DNA of 46,264 nucleotides. It comes from Ornithinicoccus halotolerans (GTDB taxonomy: Bacteria; Actinomycetota; Actinomycetes; Actinomycetales; Dermatophilaceae). Both the position numbers and the translations under genes were made by a program. This document shows, in pieces, positions 39,865 through 46,264 of the stretch; within the stretch, counting starts at the first letter, position 1, and the number at the start of each line of letters is the position of its first letter. The notes beneath the pieces were generated by a model. It made no database searches and was not told where the DNA came from. It was given only the letters and a program-made list of their open reading frames with translations. The stretch covers positions 1 through 46,264 of the forward strand of contig NZ_WIQI01000012.1 in assembly GCF_009602535.1 (NCBI RefSeq), read 5' to 3'.

Positions 39865-40230
39865 ATGCAGACACCAGTTGGCTCTCGCATCAGCCTGGCC
39901 GGCGGCTACGACTTCGAGCCGCCATGGCTGCGTGGCCGCGAGCAGGTCGTCGGCACTGTCTTGAAGTGGATACCCGGTCAGAACGACAGTCCTGCGTGCG
40001 TCGTCGAGCTCGAGGAGCCGATCACTGCGACCGGCGACGTACGCGGCAAGCGACAAGTCAGGACCGGGCGCTACCTCGTCCTTAAGCTGCGGTACGCGGG
40101 GCAGGATTGGGAGGACCGAGGAACGGTTCACGTCGAGCTGTGCGAGACGGAGCCGGCCGACGCTCCGTGGCCGAATCGCGAGAGCGGTGCCTGGGTCGAG
40201 TCCCACGCCACGTATCGAATGCTCTCCTGA
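39865..40230 (+). CDS. Conserved-looking unknown protein, 121 residues
   Basis: From the ATG at 39865 (an in-frame ATG at 39805 is possible): MQTPVGSRISLAGGYDFEPP, WLRGREQVVGTVLKWIPGQN, ACVVELEEPITATGDVRG, GRYLVLKLRYAGQDW, TVHVELCETEPADAPW and GAWVESHATYRML. The protein is small, all-beta in pattern and soluble. I believe similar unnamed proteins exist in other actinobacteria, but no function is known. Confidence 0.72.
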   Translation: MQTPVGSRISLAGGYDFEPPWLRGREQVVGTVLKWIPGQNDSPACVVELEEPITATGDVRGKRQVRTGRYLVLKLRYAGQDWEDRGTVHVELCETEPADAPWPNRESGAWVESHATYRMLS

Positions 40231-40254
40231 ACGCGGCAGTTCCGGATGGCAGGC

Positions 40255-40872
40255 CTAGTCGTTGGGCCCGCGCCCATTCAGGATCGCACTGGCCTCCTTG
40301 CCGAGGACGGGATCGTCAGTCCACGACTCGACCACGGCTCGACCGGCCCCCGGGCTCATCCGGTTGCCGATTCGGTTCACCGGGCGCAGGAAGTAGATGC
40401 GCGTGTCGCCCAGATCTGTGTTCGCCAGGAGCGCGAGTAGATCCTCGTAGTGCCGTTTGACGGCGCAGTCGCTGAGCGCCGCGGCCAATCGGTCGCGAAC
40501 CACCGGGCGTTCGGTCCGGAGATAGAGGTCCTTCAGCTCCCTCCACCGATCGCGGGCAGTCCTGTCATCGAGTCCTTGGCCGACTCCTTCAAGGACGCCG
40601 TCGGGGTAGTCCCGAGTTAGGTGGTTCAGCAGGATCGGGATGGCAACGGCCCGGGACTCAGGTCGCTTGCGGAGGTCCCACACCGTCGACACGTCGATCC
40701 CAGCGCCTGCGAGGTCCTCCACGACCGGCGCTTCCGTGGCCCGCAACTGTCGCACCCGTTCAGCCTCAAGGCGCTCGACCTTGGCGCGGTACTCCAAATC
40801 CTCCGCGAGGCGCCGCTCCATCTCAGCCTTCAGTTCCGTGGCAGTGACCGGACCGCGCGATGTCGGCCCCAT
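40255..40872 (-). CDS. Unknown helical protein, 205 residues
   Basis: A charged N-terminal coiled-coil-like helix (ELKAEMERRLAEDLEYRAKV, ERLEAERVRQLRATEAPVVE) is followed by helical repeats reminiscent of HEAT/ARM proteins (ESRAVAIPILLNHLTRDYPD, RPVVRDRLAAALSDC, HYEDLLALLANTDLGDTRI). No catalytic motif is seen. The ATG at 40872 lies six bases after TACAGT. A role in protein binding is only a guess from shape. Confidence 0.75.
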   Translation of the reverse strand: MGPTSRGPVTATELKAEMERRLAEDLEYRAKVERLEAERVRQLRATEAPVVEDLAGAGIDVSTVWDLRKRPESRAVAIPILLNHLTRDYPDGVLEGVGQGLDDRTARDRWRELKDLYLRTERPVVRDRLAAALSDCAVKRHYEDLLALLANTDLGDTRIYFLRPVNRIGNRMSPGAGRAVVESWTDDPVLGKEASAILNGRGPND

Positions 40873-40878
40873 GCTTGG

Positions 40879-40884
40879 ACTGTA
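40879..40884 (-). promoter_or_regulatory. Leaderless -10 box TACAGT
   Basis: Minus strand TACAGT, six bases, then ATG at 40872. Confidence 0.6.
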
Positions 40885-41125
40885 GTCGCGAACGAGGCGT
40901 GCGCGCTGTCATCGGCATGTCAGGACGTTGCCGGACGGCGCTCTGCCCTCCACGCCGTGCCTGTGCCCCTACCCCGTTCATCTGCCTTTGAGGTCAATGA
41001 TGCGCACGAGGTGGCCGTTTCGAGTGCGGTCACGCCCAGTGCGCCACCGGCCAACACCGCAAGGCCTGCCTCCTCCGCTCGGGCACAGGCTGGTTTGCAG
41101 CCCATGCACCTGGCCCACGCCTGGC

Positions 41126-41131
41126 TACAGT
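41126..41131 (+). promoter_or_regulatory. -10 box TACAGT of the epimerase gene
   Basis: TACAGT 30 bases before the GTG at 41162, giving a leader of about 24 bases that carries the ribosome site GGGAGGAG. Confidence 0.5.
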
Positions 41132-41161
41132 GGCGACCAGTCCGAATGGGAGGAGTCAGCG

Positions 41162-42229
41162 GTGCAGCGTGTGCTGAGCGTGGTGGGAGCCCGGCCGCAG
41201 TTCGTCAAACTGGCGCCGGTAGCGGCTGAGGCGGCGCGGCGGGGCGTGGAGCACGTGATCGTGCACACCGGACAGCACTACGACCCAATGCTGTCGGACG
41301 TGTTCTTCGCCGATCTCGGCATCCCCGACCCGGACGTGCACCTGGAGGTCGGTAGCGGCGGGCACGGGGAGCAGACCGGGGCGATGCTGGCGCGGATGGA
41401 CGGCGTGATCACCGACTACGACCCGGACTGGGTACTGGTCTACGGGGACACCAACTCCACGCTGGCGGGGGCGCTGTCGGCAGTGAAGCTGCACCGACGG
41501 GTCGCACACCTGGAGGCCGGGCTGCGCTCCTACAACCGGCGGATGCCCGAGGAGCACAACCGGGTGATGACTGACCACGCCGCCGACCTACTGCTGGCCC
41601 CGACCGAGGTCGCGATGGCGCACCTGGCCACCGAGGGGCTGGCCGAGCGGTCGGTGCTGGTCGGCGACGTGATGACCGACGTGCTGCTGAAGGTCCGCTC
41701 CGAGCTGGCCGACCCAGCCGCGGTGACCGCACGGCTGGGCCTGGTTCCCGGGGAGTACTCGGTCGCCACCATCCACCGCGCGGAGAACACCGACGACCCG
41801 CGCCGGCTGGCCGCGGTCGTGGCCGCGCTGCAGCGGGTGGACCACCCGGTGGTGTTGCTGGCCCACCCGCGGCTGCGGGCCCGTGCCGCCCAGCACGGGC
41901 TGGACCTGCACGGCGGCTCGTTGACCACGCGGGACCCGTTGGCCTACCCGGACCTGGTCGCGGCCGTCGACGCCGCCCGCGGGGTCGTGACGGACTCCGG
42001 CGGCCTGCAGAAGGAGGCCTTCCTGCTGCGGACCCCGTGCACCACGGTGCGCACCGAGACGGAATGGACCGAGACCGTCGAGCTGGGCTGGAACGTGCTG
42101 GTCGAGCCCGGGCCCGAACTGGCCGCCGCCGCCTCCCGAGACCAGCCGCCGGCCACCGACGCTGCCCCCTACGGCACCGGCGACGCCGCCGCCCGGACCC
42201 TCGACGCGCTGGCCGGCGTCTCCGGCTGA
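41162..42229 (+). CDS. wecB: UDP-N-acetylglucosamine 2-epimerase, non-hydrolysing
   Basis: 355 residues from the GTG at 41162 (GGGAGGAG ribosome site); longer frames upstream are not homologous. It has the GT-B-like fold of the family: [74 protein letters not shown] (catalytic acids), [11 protein letters not shown] and [12 protein letters not shown]. It interconverts UDP-GlcNAc and UDP-ManNAc in the cytosol, the step before UDP-ManNAcA formation by a dehydrogenase such as that at 5374. It is near-immediately followed by the mycothiol detoxification genes, to which it has no evident link. Confidence 0.95.
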   Translation: MQRVLSVVGARPQFVKLAPVAAEAARRGVEHVIVHTGQHYDPMLSDVFFADLGIPDPDVHLEVGSGGHGEQTGAMLARMDGVITDYDPDWVLVYGDTNSTLAGALSAVKLHRRVAHLEAGLRSYNRRMPEEHNRVMTDHAADLLLAPTEVAMAHLATEGLAERSVLVGDVMTDVLLKVRSELADPAAVTARLGLVPGEYSVATIHRAENTDDPRRLAAVVAALQRVDHPVVLLAHPRLRARAAQHGLDLHGGSLTTRDPLAYPDLVAAVDAARGVVTDSGGLQKEAFLLRTPCTTVRTETEWTETVELGWNVLVEPGPELAAAASRDQPPATDAAPYGTGDAAARTLDALAGVSG

Positions 42230-42326
42230 CGCCCCTCCCCTGACCGGACGGCGGCCGCTACCGTGGCCCCATCCGGACGACCCACCGGTCCCGGAGGATC
42301 ACAGGTCACCGACGCAAGGAGGGGCA

Positions 42327-43412
42327 GTGCCGAGCACCGTCACGGGCGTGGTCGCCCGCAGCAAGGGAGCCGAGGTCGAGCTCGTCGACGTCGTCGTGCC
42401 CGACCCAGGGCCCGGTGACGCCGTGGTCCGGGTGCAGGCGTGCGGCGTGTGCCACACCGACCTGCACTACCGCGAGGGCGGGATCAGCGACGACTACCCG
42501 TTCCTGCTCGGCCACGAGGCCGCCGGGACCGTCGAGGCGGTCGGCGAGGGCGTGACCGACGTGGCCCCCGGCGACTACGTGGTCCTGAACTGGCGCGCGG
42601 TCTGCGGGCAGTGCCGGGCCTGCCAGCGCGGCCAGCCCTGGTACTGCTTCGACACCGCCAACGCCAGCCAGCCGATGACGCTGGCCGACGGCACGCCGCT
42701 GAGCCCGGCGCTGGGCATCGGGGCGTTCGCCGAGAAGACACTGGTCGCGGCCGGCCAGTGCACCAAGGTCGACCCCGAGGCCCCCGCCACCGCGGCCGGG
42801 CTGCTGGGGTGCGGCGTCATGGCCGGCTTCGGCGCCGCGGTCAACACCGGCGGCGTCACCCGTGGCGACGCGGTCGCGGTGATCGGCTGCGGCGGGGTCG
42901 GCTGCGCCGCGGTCGCCGGGTCCTCCCTGGCCGGCGCCACGACGATCATCGGCGTCGACGTGGACGAGCGGAAGCTGGCGCAGGCCCGCCGCTTCGGCGC
43001 CACCCACACCATCAACTCCCGGGAGCAGGACCCGGTCGAGGCGATCCGGGAGCTCACCGGAGGCTTCGGCGCCGACGTCGTCGTCGAGGCGGTCGGTCGC
43101 CCGGAGACCTACGAGCAGGCGTTCTACGCCCGCGACCTGGCGGGCACCGTGGTGCTGGTCGGGGTGCCGACGCCGGACATGAGGATCGAGCTGCCGCTGC
43201 TCGACGTGTTCGGCCGCGGCGGCTCCCTGAAGTCCAGCTGGTACGGGGACTGCCTGCCCTCCCGGGACTTCCCGATGCTCATCGACCTGTACCGGCAGGG
43301 CCGCTTCGACCTGGACGGGTTCGTCACCGAGACCATCGGGATGGACCAGGTCGAGCAGGCCTTCGACAAGATGCACCGCGGCGACGTGCTGCGCTCGGTG
43401 GTGGTGCTCTGA
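42327..43412 (+). CDS. mscR: S-(hydroxymethyl)mycothiol dehydrogenase (formaldehyde oxidation)
   Basis: 361 residues, a zinc medium-chain alcohol dehydrogenase. Catalytic zinc ligands are Cys42 in [11 protein letters not shown] and His63-Glu64 in LGHEAAG; the structural zinc cluster is Cys92, Cys95, Cys98 and Cys106 in [15 protein letters not shown]. The NAD loop is [16 protein letters not shown]. The overall sequence ([50 protein letters not shown]) is that of the mycothiol-dependent formaldehyde dehydrogenases MscR/AdhE2. It oxidises the formaldehyde-mycothiol adduct to a formyl thioester. AAGGAGGGG precedes the GTG start; its stop overlaps the next gene by one base. Confidence 0.92.
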   Translation: MPSTVTGVVARSKGAEVELVDVVVPDPGPGDAVVRVQACGVCHTDLHYREGGISDDYPFLLGHEAAGTVEAVGEGVTDVAPGDYVVLNWRAVCGQCRACQRGQPWYCFDTANASQPMTLADGTPLSPALGIGAFAEKTLVAAGQCTKVDPEAPATAAGLLGCGVMAGFGAAVNTGGVTRGDAVAVIGCGGVGCAAVAGSSLAGATTIIGVDVDERKLAQARRFGATHTINSREQDPVEAIRELTGGFGADVVVEAVGRPETYEQAFYARDLAGTVVLVGVPTPDMRIELPLLDVFGRGGSLKSSWYGDCLPSRDFPMLIDLYRQGRFDLDGFVTETIGMDQVEQAFDKMHRGDVLRSVVVL

Positions 43413-44044
43413 TGGCCGGCGAGCTGCGGATCGACCACGGCACGGCCGCGGGGACGTTCTCCCTGGACGGCGGCAGCTGGGAGGTCGAGAACAACATCTG
43501 GGTGCTGGGCGACGACGACCAGTGCGTGGTGATCGACGCCCCGCACGACGCCGCCGCGATCGGCGAGGTGGTCGGCCGGCGGGAGGTGCTGGCGATCCTG
43601 TGCACCCACGCCCACGACGACCACGTGCGGGTCGCGCCCGAGCTGCAGGCGGCGACCGACGCCCCTATCCTGCTGCACCCGCAGGAGCGGGTGCTGTGGG
43701 ACCAGGTGCACGACCGGGCCCCGGACGAGGAGCTGGCCGACGGCCAGGTGCTGACCGTGGCCGGCACCGAGGTACGGGTGCTGCACACCCCCGGGCACTC
43801 CCCCGGCGCCTGCTGCTTCCACGTGCCCGCGCTCGACGTCGTCTTCACCGGCGACACCCTGTTCCAGGGCGGGCCCGGCGCGACGGGGCGCTCCTACAGC
43901 GACTTCCCCACGATCGTCGCCTCGATCACCGACCGGCTGCTGACGCTGCCCCCGGAGACCGTGGTGCACACCGGCCACGGCGACTCCACGACCATCGGCC
44001 AGGAGGCCCCGCACCGGCAGGAGTGGCTGGACCAGGGTCACTGA
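43412..44044 (+). CDS. Metallo-beta-lactamase-fold hydrolase paired with mscR
   Basis: 210 residues. The metal motif HxHxDH is complete (His66, His68, Asp70, His71 in LCTHAHDDHVRVAPE), with later ligands in HTPGHSPGACCFHV, FTGDTLFQGGPGATGR and VHTGHGDSTTIG, the glyoxalase II-like set. In mycobacteria a protein of this type follows mscR and is thought to hydrolyse the formyl-mycothiol product; the one-base overlap (TGATG) supports the same role here. Its last seven bases overlap the convergent glycosyltransferase gene. Confidence 0.92.
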   Translation: MAGELRIDHGTAAGTFSLDGGSWEVENNIWVLGDDDQCVVIDAPHDAAAIGEVVGRREVLAILCTHAHDDHVRVAPELQAATDAPILLHPQERVLWDQVHDRAPDEELADGQVLTVAGTEVRVLHTPGHSPGACCFHVPALDVVFTGDTLFQGGPGATGRSYSDFPTIVASITDRLLTLPPETVVHTGHGDSTTIGQEAPHRQEWLDQGH

Positions 44045-45207
44045 CGGGGACGCGGGGCACCCGCGTCCTGCTCGGCCAGCCGCGCGACCGCCTCGGCCCA
44101 CGCCTGCACCTGCCGCTCGGCCGACAGCTCGGCCGCGGCCGCGTGGCTGGCGGCCTTGGCGGCCGCTACCTGCTCCGGCGACAGCGCGTCGATGGTGGCG
44201 GCGAGCGCCTCGGCGCTGTGGTCCTCGGCGACGAAGCCCAGCCGGTGCCGCTCCACCACCGCCGCCATCTCCGGGCTGGGACCGACGGCAAGGGCGAGCC
44301 GGCCCTGCACGAAGTCGAACAGCTTGTTGGGCAGCGCGTACTCGTGGTTGAACGACACCGGCGGCAGCACGTAGACGCCGACATCGTGCTCGTTGAGCAC
44401 CGAGGGCAGCTGGTCCGGCGGCACCGGGTCGTGGATCCGGACCCGCTGCGAGCCCTCGTAGCGGCCCTGCAGCTCGGTCAGGTACCCCGGGTCGTTGGCC
44501 ACCAGGTACAGGTCGAGCGTGGCGGCGCGCCGGATGCGGGGCATCGCCGCCAGCACCGTCTCCAGCCGCCCCCGCATGGCGTTGCCGCTGTGCACCAGCC
44601 GCAGCGGGTGATGCACCGGCGTCGGCTCCAGGTCCGGCACGTGGTGGGGGGCGTTGATCACCACGCCGGCCTCGATGCCAAACTGCCGCTGGTACTCCTC
44701 GGCGATCCGGGGCCCCACCGTGGTGACCGAGTCGGCGCGCGCGACATGGGTGGCCACCAGCCACTCGTAGTAGGGGCCCACGAACCAGCGCCAGCGGCGC
44801 AGCTCCTCGTTCTGCCGGGGGTGGTACTCGTGCAGGTCGGCGTGCACGCCGCCGCGCGGGGCCAGCTCGAGCGCCAGCGGCACGGTGTCGGCGTCGTTGG
44901 CCAGCACCACGTCGAAGTCGCCCTCGTGCGCCGCCAGCAGCCGCCGGGCGGCCACCGTGACCGGGGCGGTGTCGAAGGCCGCCTGGTAGCGGCGCAGCAC
45001 CAGCAGCCGCCGGTCCTTGGCCCAGGAGGAGACCCCGTCGGGCAGCCGCAGGTGGGCCGCGACCCCCGCCGGCGCCGGGCCGTAGCCGAGGGTGGTGACC
45101 TCGTAGTCGGGGGTGAGCAGCCGCAGCTGCCGCAGCACCCGCGCGTCGCCGGCCAGTGGGGAGTAGGCCATCACCAGCAGCCGCGGGCGGCCGCCCGCCC
45201 CGGTCAT
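44038..45207 (-). CDS. Family 4 glycosyltransferase (second cluster)
   Basis: 389 residues. Acceptor domain starts RPRLLVMAYSPLAGDARVLR, the usual opening for this GT4 branch, with VVLANDADTVPLALELA and HADLHEYHPRQNEE; the donor domain has LRLVHSGNAMRGRLETVLAA, LYLVANDPGYLTELQG and SFNHEYALPNKLFDFVQGRL, the block holding the Glu/Lys donor residues. It should use a nucleotide sugar to build a surface glycan. Its ATG overlaps the stop of the upstream glycosyltransferase by four bases (ATGA), so both are co-translated. Confidence 0.88.
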   Translation of the reverse strand: MTGAGGRPRLLVMAYSPLAGDARVLRQLRLLTPDYEVTTLGYGPAPAGVAAHLRLPDGVSSWAKDRRLLVLRRYQAAFDTAPVTVAARRLLAAHEGDFDVVLANDADTVPLALELAPRGGVHADLHEYHPRQNEELRRWRWFVGPYYEWLVATHVARADSVTTVGPRIAEEYQRQFGIEAGVVINAPHHVPDLEPTPVHHPLRLVHSGNAMRGRLETVLAAMPRIRRAATLDLYLVANDPGYLTELQGRYEGSQRVRIHDPVPPDQLPSVLNEHDVGVYVLPPVSFNHEYALPNKLFDFVQGRLALAVGPSPEMAAVVERHRLGFVAEDHSAEALAATIDALSPEQVAAAKAASHAAAAELSAERQVQAWAEAVARLAEQDAGAPRPRQ

Positions 45208-46264
45208 ATCCGGTCTCCCCGGCGGCGCAGCACCCGGTCGTACAGGCCGACCAGGCGCCGCGCCTCCTGCTGCCAGGTCAGCCGGGCTGCCGCCGCGCGC
45301 GCGGCGGCGCGGAACGCCTCCGGCCGGGCGAGCACGTCGGCGATGGCCTCGGCCAGCTCGGCGGGCGTGGCGGCGTCGAACACCTCCCCCACCCCGTGCT
45401 CGCGCACGACGGCGGCGGTGTCCGGCAGGTCGGCCGCGACCACGGGCAGGCCGGCGTGGATCGACTCGAACAGCTTGTTGGGCAGCGAGTACCGGTAGGA
45501 CAGGCAGACCGGCCGCACGAACACCACCGCGGCGTCGGCGTCGGCCAGCGTCGCGGGTACCTGCGCGGACGGGACCTTGCCGACCAGGTGGACCCGCTCG
45601 GCCAGGCCCAGCTCGGCCGCGCGGGCCTCGAACCGTGCGATGTAGGCGGGGTCGCCGTAGCCGAGCAGTACCAGCTGCACGTCGCCGGGCAGCAGCGTCA
45701 GCGCCTCGAGGGTCTCCTCCAGCCCGCGCCCGGTGGTGATGCCTCCGGTGTAGGCGACGACCTTGTGCTGGGCCCCCAGCCCCGCCAGCTCGCGCAGCCG
45801 GCCGCCCTCGGGCGGTGGCGGGTGGCCGTCGTAGCGGGGGATGTTGCGCACCAGCACCGGCTCCTCGGCCAGCCGGTAGCGGCGCCGCAACCAGCTGGCG
45901 ATGGACGGCGAGACGGTGATCACCCCGGCGGCGCGCCGGACACCGACGTGCTCGGTGACCGCCTCGACCAATGGCGCCAGCCAGCGGTCCTGCCGGATGT
46001 TGCGGCGCAGCCACAGCTCGTGGGAGTCGTAGACGACGGCCGACCCGGCCAGCCGCTGCAGCAGCAGGGCCGGCGCCAGGGTGTTGGCGTCGTTGGCGTG
46101 GACGACGTCGGGTCGCCACCGGCGGGCCTCGGCGACGACGCCCGCCCAGAACCAGCCCAGCCGCGCCGCCTGGTAGAGCCGCATCCAGACGTCTGCGGCG
46201 ACAGCCCGGACCCGCGCCGGCAGCCCGGAGGTAGCGGCCCCGGCCGGCGGACCCGCGGGGGCCG
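45204..46264 (-). CDS. Family 4 glycosyltransferase (5-prime end outside window)
   Basis: The frame is open to the right edge, giving at least 353 residues; an internal ATG at 46184 starts too late, since the frame upstream (LPARVRAVAADVWMRLYQAA) continues as protein. WRPDVVHANDANTLAPALLL and AVVYDSHELWLRRNIRQDRW belong to the acceptor domain; VVAYTGGITTGRGLEETLEA, LVLLGYGDPAYIARFE and SYRYSLPNKLFESIHAGLPV to the donor domain. It belongs to the same GT4 branch as its downstream partner and forms the right-hand part of the glycan locus. Confidence 0.88.
   Translation of the reverse strand, partial: APAGPPAGAATSGLPARVRAVAADVWMRLYQAARLGWFWAGVVAEARRWRPDVVHANDANTLAPALLLQRLAGSAVVYDSHELWLRRNIRQDRWLAPLVEAVTEHVGVRRAAGVITVSPSIASWLRRRYRLAEEPVLVRNIPRYDGHPPPPEGGRLRELAGLGAQHKVVAYTGGITTGRGLEETLEALTLLPGDVQLVLLGYGDPAYIARFEARAAELGLAERVHLVGKVPSAQVPATLADADAAVVFVRPVCLSYRYSLPNKLFESIHAGLPVVAADLPDTAAVVREHGVGEVFDAATPAELAEAIADVLARPEAFRAAARAAAARLTWQQEARRLVGLYDRVLRRRGDRI

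Noticed and set aside
40920-41105. 61-codon minus-strand frame upstream of the epimerase
   Set aside because: No ribosome site or leaderless box, and it lies over the promoter side of the epimerase gene; some protein-like look but no support.
43522-45498. 658-codon plus-strand open frame
   Set aside because: It overlaps the MBL hydrolase and the minus-strand GT4 gene, both with intact motifs, and its composition is that of an antisense GC-rich frame.
1-46264. tRNA genes, CRISPR arrays, insertion sequences, integrases
   Set aside because: None could be recognised on either strand: no cloverleaf with a T-loop and acceptor, no regularly spaced repeats, no transposase or integrase motifs.

Overview
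The DNA is very GC-rich with actinobacterial codon use and contains actinobacterial hallmarks: mycothiol-linked enzymes (an S-(hydroxymethyl)mycothiol dehydrogenase and a DinB/MDMPI-fold protein), a DUF6541 membrane protein, paired NarL/DesK-type two-component systems, and many leaderless genes with a TANNNT -10 box 6-7 nt before the start codon. A Geodermatophilaceae-like soil actinobacterium is my best guess, without a search to confirm it. I saw no rRNA, tRNA, CRISPR array, recognisable transposase, integrase or replication origin.

Layout. 1-3400: a phospholipid module on the minus strand (CDP-alcohol phosphatidyltransferase, CdsA-like cytidylyltransferase, and the first codons of a third gene), then a spermidine-synthase-like protein and a glycerophosphodiester phosphodiesterase on the plus strand. 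3404-9031: a minus-strand surface-glycan operon (GT4, GT2, nucleotide-sugar dehydrogenase, DUF6541). 9110-13001: a zinc-finger UBP protein, a flavin disulfide oxidoreductase, an NhaA antiporter fused to a DsbA-like domain, and a small basic protein. 13069-22322: small metabolic and unknown genes mixed with broken genes. 22290-24038: a probable copper module (ArsR repressor, palindromic operator, 18-Cys copper-storage protein, DUF305 membrane protein). 24276-27177: an alpha/beta hydrolase and an unrecognised 494-residue protein with an acidic linker. 27452-33119: two two-component systems arranged almost as mirror images, each divergent from a multi-membrane-span protein. 33443-40872: VOC, DinB, DUF1330, an aminotransferase, unknown proteins and further pseudogenes. 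41162-46264: UDP-GlcNAc 2-epimerase, the mycothiol formaldehyde-detoxification pair, and two more GT4 glycosyltransferases.

How it fits together. The 2-epimerase at 41162 and the dehydrogenase at 5374 are the two enzymes that turn UDP-GlcNAc into UDP-ManNAcA, and both lie next to glycosyltransferases, so the window looks like two halves of a glycan locus separated by about 32 kb of accessory DNA. That accessory stretch is rich in gene wreckage: at least seven genes carry frameshifts, stops or large deletions (HAD hydrolase, DUF2200, a TetR/hydrolase pair, haloacetate-dehalogenase-like hydrolase, a DHFR-family protein, DUF2243). The points most worth following are the NhaA-DsbA fusion next to a disulfide oxidoreductase that lacks the usual catalytic His, the ArsR/Csp/DUF305 copper module with its operator, the mirrored two-component systems, and the unrecognised 494-residue protein.
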